From assembly GCF_014904695.1 (NCBI RefSeq), contig NZ_JACXXN010000023.1, forward strand, positions 34,830-98,829: a stretch of DNA of 64,000 nt, read 5' to 3'. Origin of the DNA: Nostoc sp. MG11. GTDB taxonomy: Bacteria > Cyanobacteriota > Cyanobacteriia > Cyanobacteriales > Nostocaceae. Shown here piece after piece: positions 24,216 to 33,266 of the stretch; the first letter of the stretch is position 1; every line of letters starts with the position of its first letter. Position numbers and translations under genes: made by a program. Under the pieces are notes generated by a model. It was not told the origin of the DNA. It was given only the letters and a program-made list of their open reading frames with translations, and did not search any database.

Positions 24216-26210
24216 ATGATTAAGAGATTCCGTTTTTTTTGGATAGCTATTACCCTCATTGTCTTAATTACTATCTCACTAGGATTTATGGAAATGTTGT
24301 CTGCTCAGCAGCCCTCGATTTCCCATCCTCTTACTGAATTAACTGAGGTAGAAATTAGAACAGCTGTTTCGGTGATCAAAAGAGCAAAAACTTTGAGCGA
24401 AATGGCAGCTTTTCCACTGATTACTTTGCAAGAACCAGATAAAAATGAAGTTATAAAATTTACACCTGGTAAAGCCTTCCAGCGAAAAGCTTTTTTGGTA
24501 GTGTATGAACGTTCGCAAAACAAAACTTACGAGGGAATTGTTGACTTAACAAGCAAAACTTTAAGTTCTTGGAAAGAAATACCCTCTGCTCAACCTGCAA
24601 TTATTAATCCAGAATATGAACTAGCAACTCAGGTAGTCAAAGCCGATCCCCAGTGGCAAAAAGCGATGAAAAGCCGGGGAATTACAGATTTCAATCAAGT
24701 TAAAATTAGTTGTTGGGCGCCAGGAATCCTGAGTCAACTCGAAGTTGTCGCAGGCGATCGCCTTTGTCGAGCTTTATCCTATTACAAAGGCGATCGCTGG
24801 AATTTTTACGGTAGTCCCATTGAAGGAGTGCTAGCAACCGTCAATTTGAATACAGGTAAAATTGCCAGTTTTGTTGATAGAGGAAAAGTACCTTTTTCCA
24901 AAGAAAACTGGAACTACGATGTTAAGTCCTTGGGCAAATTACTTTCACCACCTAAAGCATTGAAAATTTTCCAACCTAATGGTAAAAGCTTCCGGCTCAA
25001 CGGTAATGAAATTAGCTGGCAAGGTTGGAAGTTTCGCTATATGATGCATCCCCGCAGTGGATTGGTGCTCTACCAAGTGAATTACAACGACGGGGGAAAT
25101 GTCCGACCAGTGTTATACCGCGCTAGTCTATCGGAGATGGTAGTACCTTACTTTGATCCTGAGCCTACCTGGTCGTTTAGAAATGCATTTGATGTTGGGG
25201 AATATAACTTTGGTTTGTTAGCAAATACGATGGAGTTGGGAAAGGAAATTCCCGAAAATGGTCTTTTGCTAAACGCTGTGTTGGCTAATGAGCAGGGAGA
25301 ACCTTATGTGATACCAGGTGTTCTCGGTATCTACGAGCGCGATCGCGGAATGCTCTGGAAGCACTATGAGTACAACACCAAACGCAACGATGTCCGTCGT
25401 AATCGAGAACTAGTTATGACGATGACTGCGGCGGTTGATAACTATGATTACAACGTTAATTGGATCTTTCACCAGGATGGGATGCTGGAGGTCGAGAACG
25501 AATTAACGGGTATCGTACTAGCACAGGGAACGGCTGCCGAAAAACAGTCTGAGGATAATTCCTATGGTCGGTTAATCGCAAAAAACATTGTCGGAGTGAA
25601 TCATCAGCACTTTTTCAACTACCGTCTAGATATGGATGTAGATGGTCAGGCTAATTCTGTGATGGAAATGAACATGAAAGCCTTGCCAATAGATGAGAAA
25701 AATCCTGTAGGAAATGCGATCGCACTTGCAGAAACCCCACTAGCAAAAGAAACGGCTGCTGTGCGCGATATAGATATGAAACACAGTCGGGAATGGATGA
25801 TTGTTAGTGCAGATAAGAAGAATAGTCTGGGGGCTGCTCCTGGATATATGCTGATGCCTGGAGGTAACTCAATATTTTTCCCTGTGGAAGGCTCGAAGAT
25901 CCGCCAAAAGGCTGAATTTGCAACTCATCATGTCTGGGTAACGAAATATGAGCCAGATGAACTTTATGCTAGCGGAGATTATCCCAACCAAGGACAGCCG
26001 GGACAGGGTTTACCTCAATATATTGCAGACGATGAGTCTTTAATGGGTGAAGATATCGTGTTGTGGTACACAATGGGCGTGACTCATATTCCGCGATCGG
26101 AGGATTGGCCTGTGATGCCTGTTCACCGAGTTGGTTTTAAACTCGTTCCTAGAGGATTCTTTAGCCGCAATCCAGCTATTAATTTGCCTGAACCGATACC
26201 TTTAAACTAG
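24216..26210 (+). CDS. Copper-containing primary-amine oxidase
   Basis: This 664-residue exported enzyme oxidises primary amines to aldehydes with release of ammonia and hydrogen peroxide. Tyr410 in the motif N-Y-D-Y is the precursor of the topaquinone cofactor. Copper ligands are His463 and His465 (NHQHFFNYRLD) and His624 (GVTHIPRSEDWPVMP). A hydrophobic signal segment (about 6-27) directs it across the membrane. The start is placed at ATG 24216 (MIKRFRF), giving a clean signal peptide; a TTG at 24198 is less likely. Copper amine oxidases are uncommon in cyanobacteria. It could supply nitrogen from environmental amines, although no NtcA site was recognised. Confidence 0.92.
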   Translation: MIKRFRFFWIAITLIVLITISLGFMEMLSAQQPSISHPLTELTEVEIRTAVSVIKRAKTLSEMAAFPLITLQEPDKNEVIKFTPGKAFQRKAFLVVYERSQNKTYEGIVDLTSKTLSSWKEIPSAQPAIINPEYELATQVVKADPQWQKAMKSRGITDFNQVKISCWAPGILSQLEVVAGDRLCRALSYYKGDRWNFYGSPIEGVLATVNLNTGKIASFVDRGKVPFSKENWNYDVKSLGKLLSPPKALKIFQPNGKSFRLNGNEISWQGWKFRYMMHPRSGLVLYQVNYNDGGNVRPVLYRASLSEMVVPYFDPEPTWSFRNAFDVGEYNFGLLANTMELGKEIPENGLLLNAVLANEQGEPYVIPGVLGIYERDRGMLWKHYEYNTKRNDVRRNRELVMTMTAAVDNYDYNVNWIFHQDGMLEVENELTGIVLAQGTAAEKQSEDNSYGRLIAKNIVGVNHQHFFNYRLDMDVDGQANSVMEMNMKALPIDEKNPVGNAIALAETPLAKETAAVRDIDMKHSREWMIVSADKKNSLGAAPGYMLMPGGNSIFFPVEGSKIRQKAEFATHHVWVTKYEPDELYASGDYPNQGQPGQGLPQYIADDESLMGEDIVLWYTMGVTHIPRSEDWPVMPVHRVGFKLVPRGFFSRNPAINLPEPIPLN

Positions 26211-26261
26211 CCTATTCCTCGTTCTGCGGCTCCATATTGCTCTTTGCTGGTAGCAAAACTG

Positions 26262-27917
26262 TTAATCAACCTCCCTTTGCAAACTACGGTATGCCTCTAA
26301 AGAGAGTCCTTTGAAGCGATTTTGAGACAACACCAACAACGTGGAACTAATTGAAATCACTAGCATTACTAGTACCGCCGCTGCTGCATCACTATAGGAA
26401 ACACTCTCAGTTGCTTTCCAAATATGCGTTGCTAAGGTACTAAAGCCAATGGGAGCCAATAGTAATGTCACTGGTAACTCCTTAATTGCAGTCAGAAACA
26501 CCAACGCTGCTCCACCCAGAACCCCCGGACTCACTAGGGGCAACGTAATTTCTTTTAAACTTTGCCAGCGGGTTCTGCCTAAACTCTGGGCAGATTCTTC
26601 TAATTGGGGATTAACTTGAAGCAGGGAACTCCGCACTGTGCCAACGGACTGGGAAACAAATAATACTAAATATGCAAATATCAGCATTGGCAAAGTTTGA
26701 TATAACCAAGGCAGGTAATTTGCTCCCCAAAATACCAGAGAGAGGGCGACTACAATTCCAGGTAAACCAAAGCCAATATAGCTACAGCGTTCAATGGCGA
26801 CGGTAATGCGACTGGGAAACCGGACTGCAAGGATTGCGATTGGCAAAGCGCAGAGAGTGGCTACTATGGCGGCCAATCCTGCGGCTACTATCGAGTGCCA
26901 AGCTAACTGCATCAGTTTCAGTAAAGAGATAATTTCACCTACGCCTGTGCTTGTTAATCCTCTGACTAGCCAAAACAAAGTGACACTTATTGGTAACACC
27001 AGACCCAAGCTAGCGATGACGAGGCAAAACAAAATTGCAGGCACTTGCCAAACACCAAGATGAACCAATGCAGGCAAACGGTAGGATTTGGTGGCACGAC
27101 TGTAGTAGGCAGCTCGCGATCGCGCTTTGTATTCTAACCACAACACCAGCAAAACTAAACCCACCAGCATTAAAGCTAGCGCCGCTGCATGATTGCGATC
27201 AAATGTATATCTGTACTGCAGAAAAATCGCGCGTGTAAATGTATCAAATCGCATCACTGAAGTTGTGCCAAAATCCTGCAAAGCATTCAGCGTGACCAAC
27301 AATCCTCCGGCTACAATTGATGGACGCAGAGTAGGTAAGGTGATCTGAAAAAAGGTTTCCCGCTGACTATAACCTAAACTCCTTGCAGCTTCCTCAATTG
27401 TTGGGTCAACGCCTTGCCATCCAGCCTGAATACTCAGCAGTAAATATGGATAGGAAAACAGAGTTAGTCCCAGAATTGCTCCAGTCCAACCGTAGATTTC
27501 TGGTAACTCCTGCACTCCTAGCGGTTCTAGCCAAAGTTGTAACCAGCTCCCCTTGGGGCCAAAAGCAGCAATTAAAGCAAAACCACCCACATAGTCGGGT
27601 ACAGCTAAGGGTAATGTGGTAACAATCAGCCAAAATCGCCGCCAAGGTAAATCCGTCCGCATTGTGAGAAACGCCAGTGGTATTGCGATCGCAGCTGAAA
27701 GTAAAGTACTAACTACAGCTAGTCCAACGCTGTTAAACAACACAGTCAGCGTGCGGGGACGCGATATCAAAGCCAACAACTTTTCAGGGCCGACACCAGC
27801 CATGCGTATGACTAAGTAAGTCAAAGGTAGTGCGATCGCCATAGCCGTCAGTCCAGCTATGATTACAAGAAACAAAGGTGGATGATGAGTTTTTATACCT
27901 CTAATGCCTCTAAGCAT
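26262..27917 (-). CDS. futB: Iron(III) ABC transporter permease (FutB-like)
   Basis: This 551-residue inner-membrane protein is a duplicated binding-protein-dependent permease. Two EAA loops, EEAARSLGYSQRETFFQITL and EESAQSLGRTRWQSLKEITL, mark the two halves that contact the ATPase. It belongs to the iron/thiamine/putrescine family and is paired with a Fut-type binding protein 150 nt upstream on the same strand. The ATG at 27917 (MLRGIRG) is preferred over TTG 27938. The ATPase gene (futC) is not in the window. Confidence 0.88.
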   Translation of the reverse strand: MLRGIRGIKTHHPPLFLVIIAGLTAMAIALPLTYLVIRMAGVGPEKLLALISRPRTLTVLFNSVGLAVVSTLLSAAIAIPLAFLTMRTDLPWRRFWLIVTTLPLAVPDYVGGFALIAAFGPKGSWLQLWLEPLGVQELPEIYGWTGAILGLTLFSYPYLLLSIQAGWQGVDPTIEEAARSLGYSQRETFFQITLPTLRPSIVAGGLLVTLNALQDFGTTSVMRFDTFTRAIFLQYRYTFDRNHAAALALMLVGLVLLVLWLEYKARSRAAYYSRATKSYRLPALVHLGVWQVPAILFCLVIASLGLVLPISVTLFWLVRGLTSTGVGEIISLLKLMQLAWHSIVAAGLAAIVATLCALPIAILAVRFPSRITVAIERCSYIGFGLPGIVVALSLVFWGANYLPWLYQTLPMLIFAYLVLFVSQSVGTVRSSLLQVNPQLEESAQSLGRTRWQSLKEITLPLVSPGVLGGAALVFLTAIKELPVTLLLAPIGFSTLATHIWKATESVSYSDAAAAVLVMLVISISSTLLVLSQNRFKGLSLEAYRSLQREVD

Positions 27918-28000
27918 AGCTTCTAATAAAAATTGCAAGGCTTGAGGAGATGAGAGATTACGGAAGAGGTAGATAGGTTACAGATGATTGGGAATAACCT

Positions 28001-28068
28001 GCACTCATTCCCCAGTCCCCAGTCCCCATTGCCCCTTATCCCCAGAGGGGGCCCCGAGTTCCCCAATC
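28001..28068. repeat. C-rich heptamer repeat between futA and futB
   Basis: Tandem CCCCAGT-type words fill the short space between the two iron transporter genes. The same class is found near 30310. Confidence 0.7.
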
Positions 28069-28071
28069 TAG

Positions 28072-29082
28072 TTACAATAAACCTGCCTCTTGGAGTATTG
28101 AGATAGTTCCCTTTAAATCAGATAATTCACTTAGATCAAGCTGCGGAGACTGTAGCTGATTCAGCGGAACTTGTTTGTGTGATACAGGGATGCCTTTTAC
28201 CAACGGATATTCATAAAACTTCTGAGTCAGGTACTTTTGTACGTCTGGGCTGAGCATGTAAGCAACAAACTTTTCTGCATCACTTTTTTGATCGGTTGTA
28301 TTCAGTACTGCCAAACCTGCCACGTTAATCAATGCTCCTGCATCACCACGTGTATGATGAATAGCGACGGGGAAGTTAGGATTTGTTGTGATAAATCGAT
28401 ATAGGTAATAGTTATTTACTAATCCCAAAGCGATTTCTCCCCGTCCTAAGGCCTCAACAATTGCAGAATTTTTGCTATAGTCTTTGGCTCCATTGGCTTT
28501 CATCGCCTTCAACCACTGCAAAGTTTTTTGATCCCCTTCTATGAGTCGCATTGCAGTGACAAAAGATAAAAAAGAACCGTTAGTAGGTGCCCAACCGACT
28601 TTACCTCGCCACTTCGGATCACTCAGTTGCATTACACTTGTGGGAAGTTCGCTAGCTTTCACAAGCTTAGTGTTGTAGTCGATTACGCGTGCGCGTCCAG
28701 AGATGCCAACCCATTGCCCGGCGGGAGAGCGAAATTGCTGAGCAACTTTGTTCAATAATTGCGTAGGAAGAGATAAGGTTCGCCCTTCTTTGGCTATAGC
28801 TCCCAAGGAACCAGCATCTTGAGCATAAAATACATCAGCGCGGCTATTTTTACCTTCTTCGAGGAGGGCGATCGCTAACTCAGTGGAGTCACCATAGCGT
28901 ACCTGAATATTTATCCCCAAATCTTTCTGAGCTTTTTCAATCAGGGGAGCCATAATGTCCTCTTCTCGCCCTGAATAAATCGTCAATGTTTTTGAGGCCG
29001 CTACGGCTGAAATTCCCACTCCCCAGTTCAAAAGCACAGCAGCAATTACAAATGAGATTTGCTGTACTCGAATTGAAACCAT
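28072..29082 (-). CDS. futA: Iron(III) ABC transporter substrate-binding protein (FutA-like)
   Basis: This 336-residue protein has a signal segment (about 8-30) and the class of fold that binds ferric iron with a cluster of tyrosines, including NNYYLYRF (about 218-225). LTIYSGREEDIMAPLIEKAQ (about 33-52) and GWAPTNGSFLSFVTAMRLIEG are family motifs. It works in the periplasm and delivers iron to the permease encoded downstream. The start at 29082 is supported by GGAGG 9 nt upstream. No Fur box was recognised in the upstream region. Confidence 0.9.
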   Translation of the reverse strand: MVSIRVQQISFVIAAVLLNWGVGISAVAASKTLTIYSGREEDIMAPLIEKAQKDLGINIQVRYGDSTELAIALLEEGKNSRADVFYAQDAGSLGAIAKEGRTLSLPTQLLNKVAQQFRSPAGQWVGISGRARVIDYNTKLVKASELPTSVMQLSDPKWRGKVGWAPTNGSFLSFVTAMRLIEGDQKTLQWLKAMKANGAKDYSKNSAIVEALGRGEIALGLVNNYYLYRFITTNPNFPVAIHHTRGDAGALINVAGLAVLNTTDQKSDAEKFVAYMLSPDVQKYLTQKFYEYPLVKGIPVSHKQVPLNQLQSPQLDLSELSDLKGTISILQEAGLL

Positions 29083-29751
29083 TAAATTGACCTCCGATTC
29101 TAGATCTGGGTTATGGACAAGTATTTCTGCAAGTTCTTGTGAGATTGCAAGTATGTAGAAGATTAACGAATAGTTTAAGTAACGATAGGTTACATCCAGG
29201 TATGGATTAGGTTAACTTCAGGTAATTCAGTAAGTTAATAGTTATTAAGTACTGTAACAAAGATGACTTGCGGTTTTTAACTGTATAAATTAGGCAATTA
29301 CTTGTTTGAGGAGGTGTCGCCTGTAGATATTCACGGTTCGTAAGAGCAAGAATAACCGTGCTAACTGCTTCGGATCGATACAAATGGTTTCAAGAAGCGA
29401 TCGCTAGCAGGTCAAAGGCGCAAACAAAGAGAATTATAAAGACTATACGTTTTAATTGTAGAAGAACTATCCTATTAGTTCTTTGATTGAAAATTGAGCA
29501 ACTGTCATATTATCTCTACAAGTCGAATTCAATTTTCTTAATATTTTATTAACAAAGTTTTGCATTATTTGCTACATTTTTTAAATAGTATTTTGTCTAG
29601 TTAATTTACTTAACCTAAAACAGCTATCGTTGACAACCTATGTATATACGAAATACAATCGTTTTTATATAAAGCCTGATGATAGACTTTAGCAAAAAAA
29701 ATCGTTTAAAGAATAAAACCAAGCAATATAAATAGAATTTGGATACAACAA
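29083..29751. other. Long AT-rich intergenic region with two inverted repeats
   Basis: No gene is seen in 669 bp. GTAAC-GATAG-GTTAC lies at 29179-29193, about 100 bp before futA, and could be a regulator site. A hairpin CACGGTT (29332-29338) with AACCGTG (29354-29360) follows. The rest, about 29450-29740, is very AT-rich with no structure noted. Confidence 0.5.
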
Positions 29752-30102
29752 ATGAACGCCAAAATTATTGCTTCCTTTGGAATGATACTGATCTTTGCAA
29801 GCTCAGGAAACTCGGTGTATGCACAATCACCATCGAACTCAAACCCAGTACAATATAAAACAACTGGTAATTCTCTAAATGGAATTGAGAGTAAAACAAC
29901 CCAGGATGACTTCCTTATATTTTTCGAGCCAAATAATCTAGGAAGTAACTCCATCAATAACCGAAGAAACAATACTACTCCAGTTAAATTACGTCTCAAC
30001 CAATCACAACCACTGCCAGATAGTTCTGTTTTTTTAGTACCAGTTGAATCGGGGAACGAAAATCAAGGAATGCGATTGCAGTTAGATCTGGAAAACGAGT
30101 AA
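29752..30102 (+). CDS. Small exported hypothetical protein
   Basis: This 116-residue protein has a clear signal peptide (MNAKIIASFGMILIFASSGN, with probable cleavage after VYAQ near residue 25). The mature part is Asn/Ser-rich and polar (PSNSNPVQYKTTGNSLNG, RRNNTTPVKLRLNQSQPLPD). No domain is recognised. It stands alone after an AT-rich region. Low-complexity composition leaves open a surface or matrix role. Confidence 0.6.
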   Translation: MNAKIIASFGMILIFASSGNSVYAQSPSNSNPVQYKTTGNSLNGIESKTTQDDFLIFFEPNNLGSNSINNRRNNTTPVKLRLNQSQPLPDSSVFLVPVESGNENQGMRLQLDLENE

Positions 30103-30419
30103 TTAGGTATACAGGTTGACCATACGAGCGTGCCGAGTTAGCGATCGCCCTACAGCCCTTCTCCTTTAGGAGAATGGAGGCGAACGGTTATCCTACGGTG
30201 GGCGCCTCCCCTTAGGCTACGGTGTACACGGGGACTTGGGATTAGGAAGGTTTTCTTCTGGAGCGAGACGCTGCGCGAACAAAACTTGGTTGGGGTCTGA
30301 ATCCCCTTCCAAGTTTTCCCAGTTCCCAGTCCCTTTTTCAAATGCCAAATCTATCTATTAATACTTGTGCAGACATTTTGCAGTAAAATTAGTCCTTTAG
30401 ATAGAGGAGGGCAAGATAG
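30103..30419. repeat. Repeat-rich spacer before the phosphatase gene
   Basis: The 317-bp gap is almost wholly interspersed repeat: TTCTCCT-TT-AGGAGAA near 30160-30177, a CTACGGTGTACAC word near 30217 that recurs at 58927 and 59080, GACGCTGCGCGAAC near 30267, and C-rich heptamers near 30310. A good ribosome site (GAGGAGG) ends it. Confidence 0.7.
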
Positions 30420-31772
30420 ATGACTCGTGTCATCATTATGCGCCACGGTCAAAGCGGCTATAACACCGAGCGGCGTATTCAAGGGCGCACTGATGCGTCG
30501 AAATTAACAGAAAAAGGTCGTAACGATGCCACTAAACTAGGCAAAGCCCTCAGTAATATTTTATTTAATGCAATTTACAGCAGTCCCTTACAGCGAGCAA
30601 AACAGACAGCAGATATTATCCATAGTGAGTTAGCAATTCATGCTGGACAGTCTGCTATACCCCAAGCTTGTGATCATCTGCTGGAAATTGACTTGCCTCT
30701 GTGGGAAGCAATGCTTAGTGCTGATGTCAAGCAGAAGTTTGCCGAAGACTATCGCACCTGGCATGAACGTCCCCACGAAATGCGGATGCTGTTGAAAGAT
30801 GCGGAGGGGACAAAAGAACATTTCCCTGTCCTGGCTTTATACAAACAGGCGCAGCAATTTTGGCAAGAAATTTTGCCCCGTCATCAAGGCGAAACCATTC
30901 TCATCGTGGGACATAACGGCATTAATCGCGCTCTCATTAGCACGGCGCTGAATATTCCCCCAAGCCGCTATCATTCAATCCAGCAATCGAATTGTGGCAT
31001 TACCGTACTAAATTTTTCTGGGGGATTAGGGGAAGCAGTCCAACTAGAGTCTTTGAATCAAACACAACATACTGGAGAAACTCTGCCTTCATTGCGACCG
31101 GATCATGAAGGAGTACGATTGTTGTTGGTGCGTCATGGAGAAACTGAGTGGAATCGCCAAACCAGGTTTCAAGGACAAATTGACGTTCCCCTCAACGACA
31201 ATGGTAGACAACAGTCGCAAAAAACAGGCGAATTCTTGCAAGAGATCGCGATTGATTTTGCAGTGAGTAGCCCAATGCTGCGTCCCAAAGAAACAGCAGA
31301 GATTATCTTAAAGCACCATCCTAATGTAGAGTTGGAATTGCAAGATGGTTTAAGAGAAATTGGTCACGGACTCTGGGAAGGAAGATTAGAAACAGAAATA
31401 GAGCAAGAGTTTCCCGGCGAGTTGCAGCGCTGGCGGACAGTACCAGCAGAAGTCCAAATGCCAGAAGGAGAAAATTTGCAACAGGTGTGGGAGCGCAGTG
31501 TTGCAGCTTGGCAATCAATTGTGGAAGTAGCACTAACTAAACAATTCAAAACTGTATTGGTGGTAGCTCACGACGCTACTAATAAAACTTTGCTTTGTCA
31601 TATTCTCGGTTTACCACTAGAAAATTTCTGGAATTTCCGCCAAGGTAATGGTGCAGTTAGTGTCATCGACTATCCTGCTGGTCTAAATGGTTTACCAGTA
31701 TTGCAAGCGATGAATATCACCACTCATTTGGGTGGAGGCGTACTAGATAAAACAGCAGCCGGGGCATTGTAA
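30420..31772 (+). CDS. Double-domain histidine phosphatase (phosphoglycerate mutase-like)
   Basis: This 450-residue protein contains two complete histidine phosphatase domains. The first begins MRHGQSGYNTERRIQGR with phospho-acceptor His9, and the second VRHGETEWNRQTRFQGQ with His239. Each has its own second catalytic His region (VGHNGINRALI; VAHDATNKTLL). Cyanobacterial proteins of this kind include phosphoserine phosphatases, but the substrate is not decided by these motifs. GAGGAGG 11 nt upstream supports the ATG. It is followed by a heptamer-filled gap and the dihydroorotase gene. Confidence 0.88.
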   Translation: MTRVIIMRHGQSGYNTERRIQGRTDASKLTEKGRNDATKLGKALSNILFNAIYSSPLQRAKQTADIIHSELAIHAGQSAIPQACDHLLEIDLPLWEAMLSADVKQKFAEDYRTWHERPHEMRMLLKDAEGTKEHFPVLALYKQAQQFWQEILPRHQGETILIVGHNGINRALISTALNIPPSRYHSIQQSNCGITVLNFSGGLGEAVQLESLNQTQHTGETLPSLRPDHEGVRLLLVRHGETEWNRQTRFQGQIDVPLNDNGRQQSQKTGEFLQEIAIDFAVSSPMLRPKETAEIILKHHPNVELELQDGLREIGHGLWEGRLETEIEQEFPGELQRWRTVPAEVQMPEGENLQQVWERSVAAWQSIVEVALTKQFKTVLVVAHDATNKTLLCHILGLPLENFWNFRQGNGAVSVIDYPAGLNGLPVLQAMNITTHLGGGVLDKTAAGAL

Positions 31773-31775
31773 AAA

Positions 31776-31855
31776 AGTGAGAAGTGACGGGTGAGGAGTG
31801 AGGAATAAAGTTAGAGGTGACGAGTAAATAACTCATAACTGATAACTCAAACATT
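31776..31855. repeat. Heptamer tract before the dihydroorotase gene
   Basis: Tandem words GTGAGAA/GTGACGG/GTGAGGA and then AACTCAT/AACTGAT fill the gap between the two genes. Confidence 0.7.
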
Positions 31856-31857
31856 TT

Positions 31858-33177
31858 ATGACTGAACTACTGCAACAAGTACGGGTGATTGACCCTGGTT
31901 TTGGAACTGACCAAATAGCTGATGTGCTAATTGCTGATGGTGAAATCCGAGCGATCGCCACGCACATTTCTGACATTAGTGCCGATACTCAAATCAGAGA
32001 TTGTCGGGGATTAGTTCTTGGGCCTGGGTTAGTGGATTTGTATAGCCACTCCGGCGAACCGGGGTATGAAGAACGAGAAACTCTCTTGTCTTTCTTGCAA
32101 GCTGCTGCGGCTGGCGGTTTTACCAGAGTTAGCATTTTACCCGATACATCTCCATCCATCGATAACCCGGCTTTAGTGGCGCAGTTGCAAAATAAAGGTG
32201 GGGAGATGAAGAGAATGAGAAAGATGGGAGAGAAAGAGAAAATTAATTTGTCTCCCCCTGCTTCCCCTGCTCCTCCTCTCCCCCTGCTTCAAGTTTGGGG
32301 TGCTATTACCCTAGATATTGCTGGGAAGCAAATGACAGAATTGGCAGATTTGGCGAATGCTGGAGTTGTTGGTTTTAGCGATGGTCTACCTTGGGAAAAT
32401 TTGGCGCTGGTGCGGCGGGTGTTGGAATATCTCCAGCCGTTGGGTAAACCAGTAGCATTTTGGCCTAGCGATCGCCAATTGACAGCAAACGGTGTAATCA
32501 GAGAAGGGCCAGAAGCGATTCGTCTGGGTTTACCACCTATACCCGCCAGCGCTGAAACTGCTGCGATCGCTGCTTTGTTAGAATTGGTTGCTGCTACGAG
32601 TACACCAGTACATATCATGCGTGTCTCTACAGCGCGTAGTGTGGAACTGATCGCCTCAGCAAAGGCTGCTGGATTACCCATCACCGCTAGCACTACTTGG
32701 ATGCATCTTTTGTTAGATACAAAAGCGGTTAAAAGTTATCATACCAGCTTGCATTTAGACCCACCTTTAGGCAATCCCAGTGATGTAGCAGGATTGCGTG
32801 CGGGGGTACGTGCGGGTATTGTGGATGCGATCGCTATTGACCACGCACCCTACACCTACGAAGAAAAAGTTCAAGCTTTCGCTGAAGCGCCACCAGGGGC
32901 AATTGGTTTAGAGTTAGCATTGCCGCTGTTATGGCAGCACCTTGTAGAAACTGGGGAATTTACAGCTTTAGAATTATGGGGTGCTTTGAGCATTCGATCA
33001 GCAGAGTGTTTGGGTCAGAAAGTGAGTGCTATTACTTCTAATCGACTAGCAGAACTCACTCTATTTAATCCTCAAGAAACCTGGAAAGTAGAAAGGAAAA
33101 ATCTTTATACACTTTCTAGTAATACACCTTGGTTAGGACAACAGTTGAAGGGTCGTGTTGTGCAAACTTGGTGTTAG
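31858..33177 (+). CDS. pyrC: Dihydroorotase family protein, probably metal-site deficient
   Basis: Dihydroorotase closes carbamoyl-aspartate to dihydroorotate in pyrimidine synthesis. The 439-residue product has the class I framework (GLVDLYSHSGEPGYEERETL, AIDHAPYTYEEK, FNPQETW). However, the metal-binding HxH appears as YSH, the usual R-E-P-G as G-E-P-G, HVST as RVST and PHHL as WMHL. Several ligands are therefore replaced, as in PyrC-prime-type inactive paralogues that serve as partners of aspartate transcarbamoylase. Residues about 113-144 are a repeat-encoded Lys/Met/Glu then Ser/Pro-rich insert. The gene symbol marks the family, not proven activity. Confidence 0.82.
   Translation: MTELLQQVRVIDPGFGTDQIADVLIADGEIRAIATHISDISADTQIRDCRGLVLGPGLVDLYSHSGEPGYEERETLLSFLQAAAAGGFTRVSILPDTSPSIDNPALVAQLQNKGGEMKRMRKMGEKEKINLSPPASPAPPLPLLQVWGAITLDIAGKQMTELADLANAGVVGFSDGLPWENLALVRRVLEYLQPLGKPVAFWPSDRQLTANGVIREGPEAIRLGLPPIPASAETAAIAALLELVAATSTPVHIMRVSTARSVELIASAKAAGLPITASTTWMHLLLDTKAVKSYHTSLHLDPPLGNPSDVAGLRAGVRAGIVDAIAIDHAPYTYEEKVQAFAEAPPGAIGLELALPLLWQHLVETGEFTALELWGALSIRSAECLGQKVSAITSNRLAELTLFNPQETWKVERKNLYTLSSNTPWLGQQLKGRVVQTWC
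32196..32290. repeat. Repeat insert inside the dihydroorotase gene
   Basis: A G/A-rich block precedes a C/T-rich block, partly complementary to it. Bases 32251-32275 are identical to 19474-19498 in the helicase gene. The insert is in frame. Confidence 0.88.
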
Positions 33178-33191
33178 TTGCAGTCACTTAA

Positions 33192-33266
33192 GTCTCTCCA
33201 TTCGATAACTGCGATGCGCTAATTTATGACATCGAAAATGAGGTAATTGTCAGATGGCTAAATTAG
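33192..33266 (+). pseudogene. XisH C-terminal remnant
   Basis: An open frame of 24 codons ends LIYDIENEVIVRWLN and stop, which resembles the C-terminus of XisH (fdxN element excision controlling factor). The rest of xisH is missing: an in-frame stop and the end of pyrC lie just upstream. The frame overlaps the xisI start at 33254 by 13 nt, the usual xisH-xisI arrangement. The identification rests on a short segment plus context. Confidence 0.5.

Noticed and set aside
29179..29193. An NtcA site from the words GTA and TAC
   Set aside because: The spacing is 9 nt, not the 8 nt of GTA-N8-TAC, and no NtcA-type -10 box follows.
29083..29300. A Fur box before the iron-binding protein gene
   Set aside because: No stretch resembling the GATAAT-type 19-mer was found; only an unrelated GTAAC/GTTAC inverted repeat is present.
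29706..29999. A 97-codon minus-strand frame over the small exported protein
   Set aside because: The plus-strand frame has a clean signal peptide and ordinary start; the minus frame is hydrophobic and has no support.
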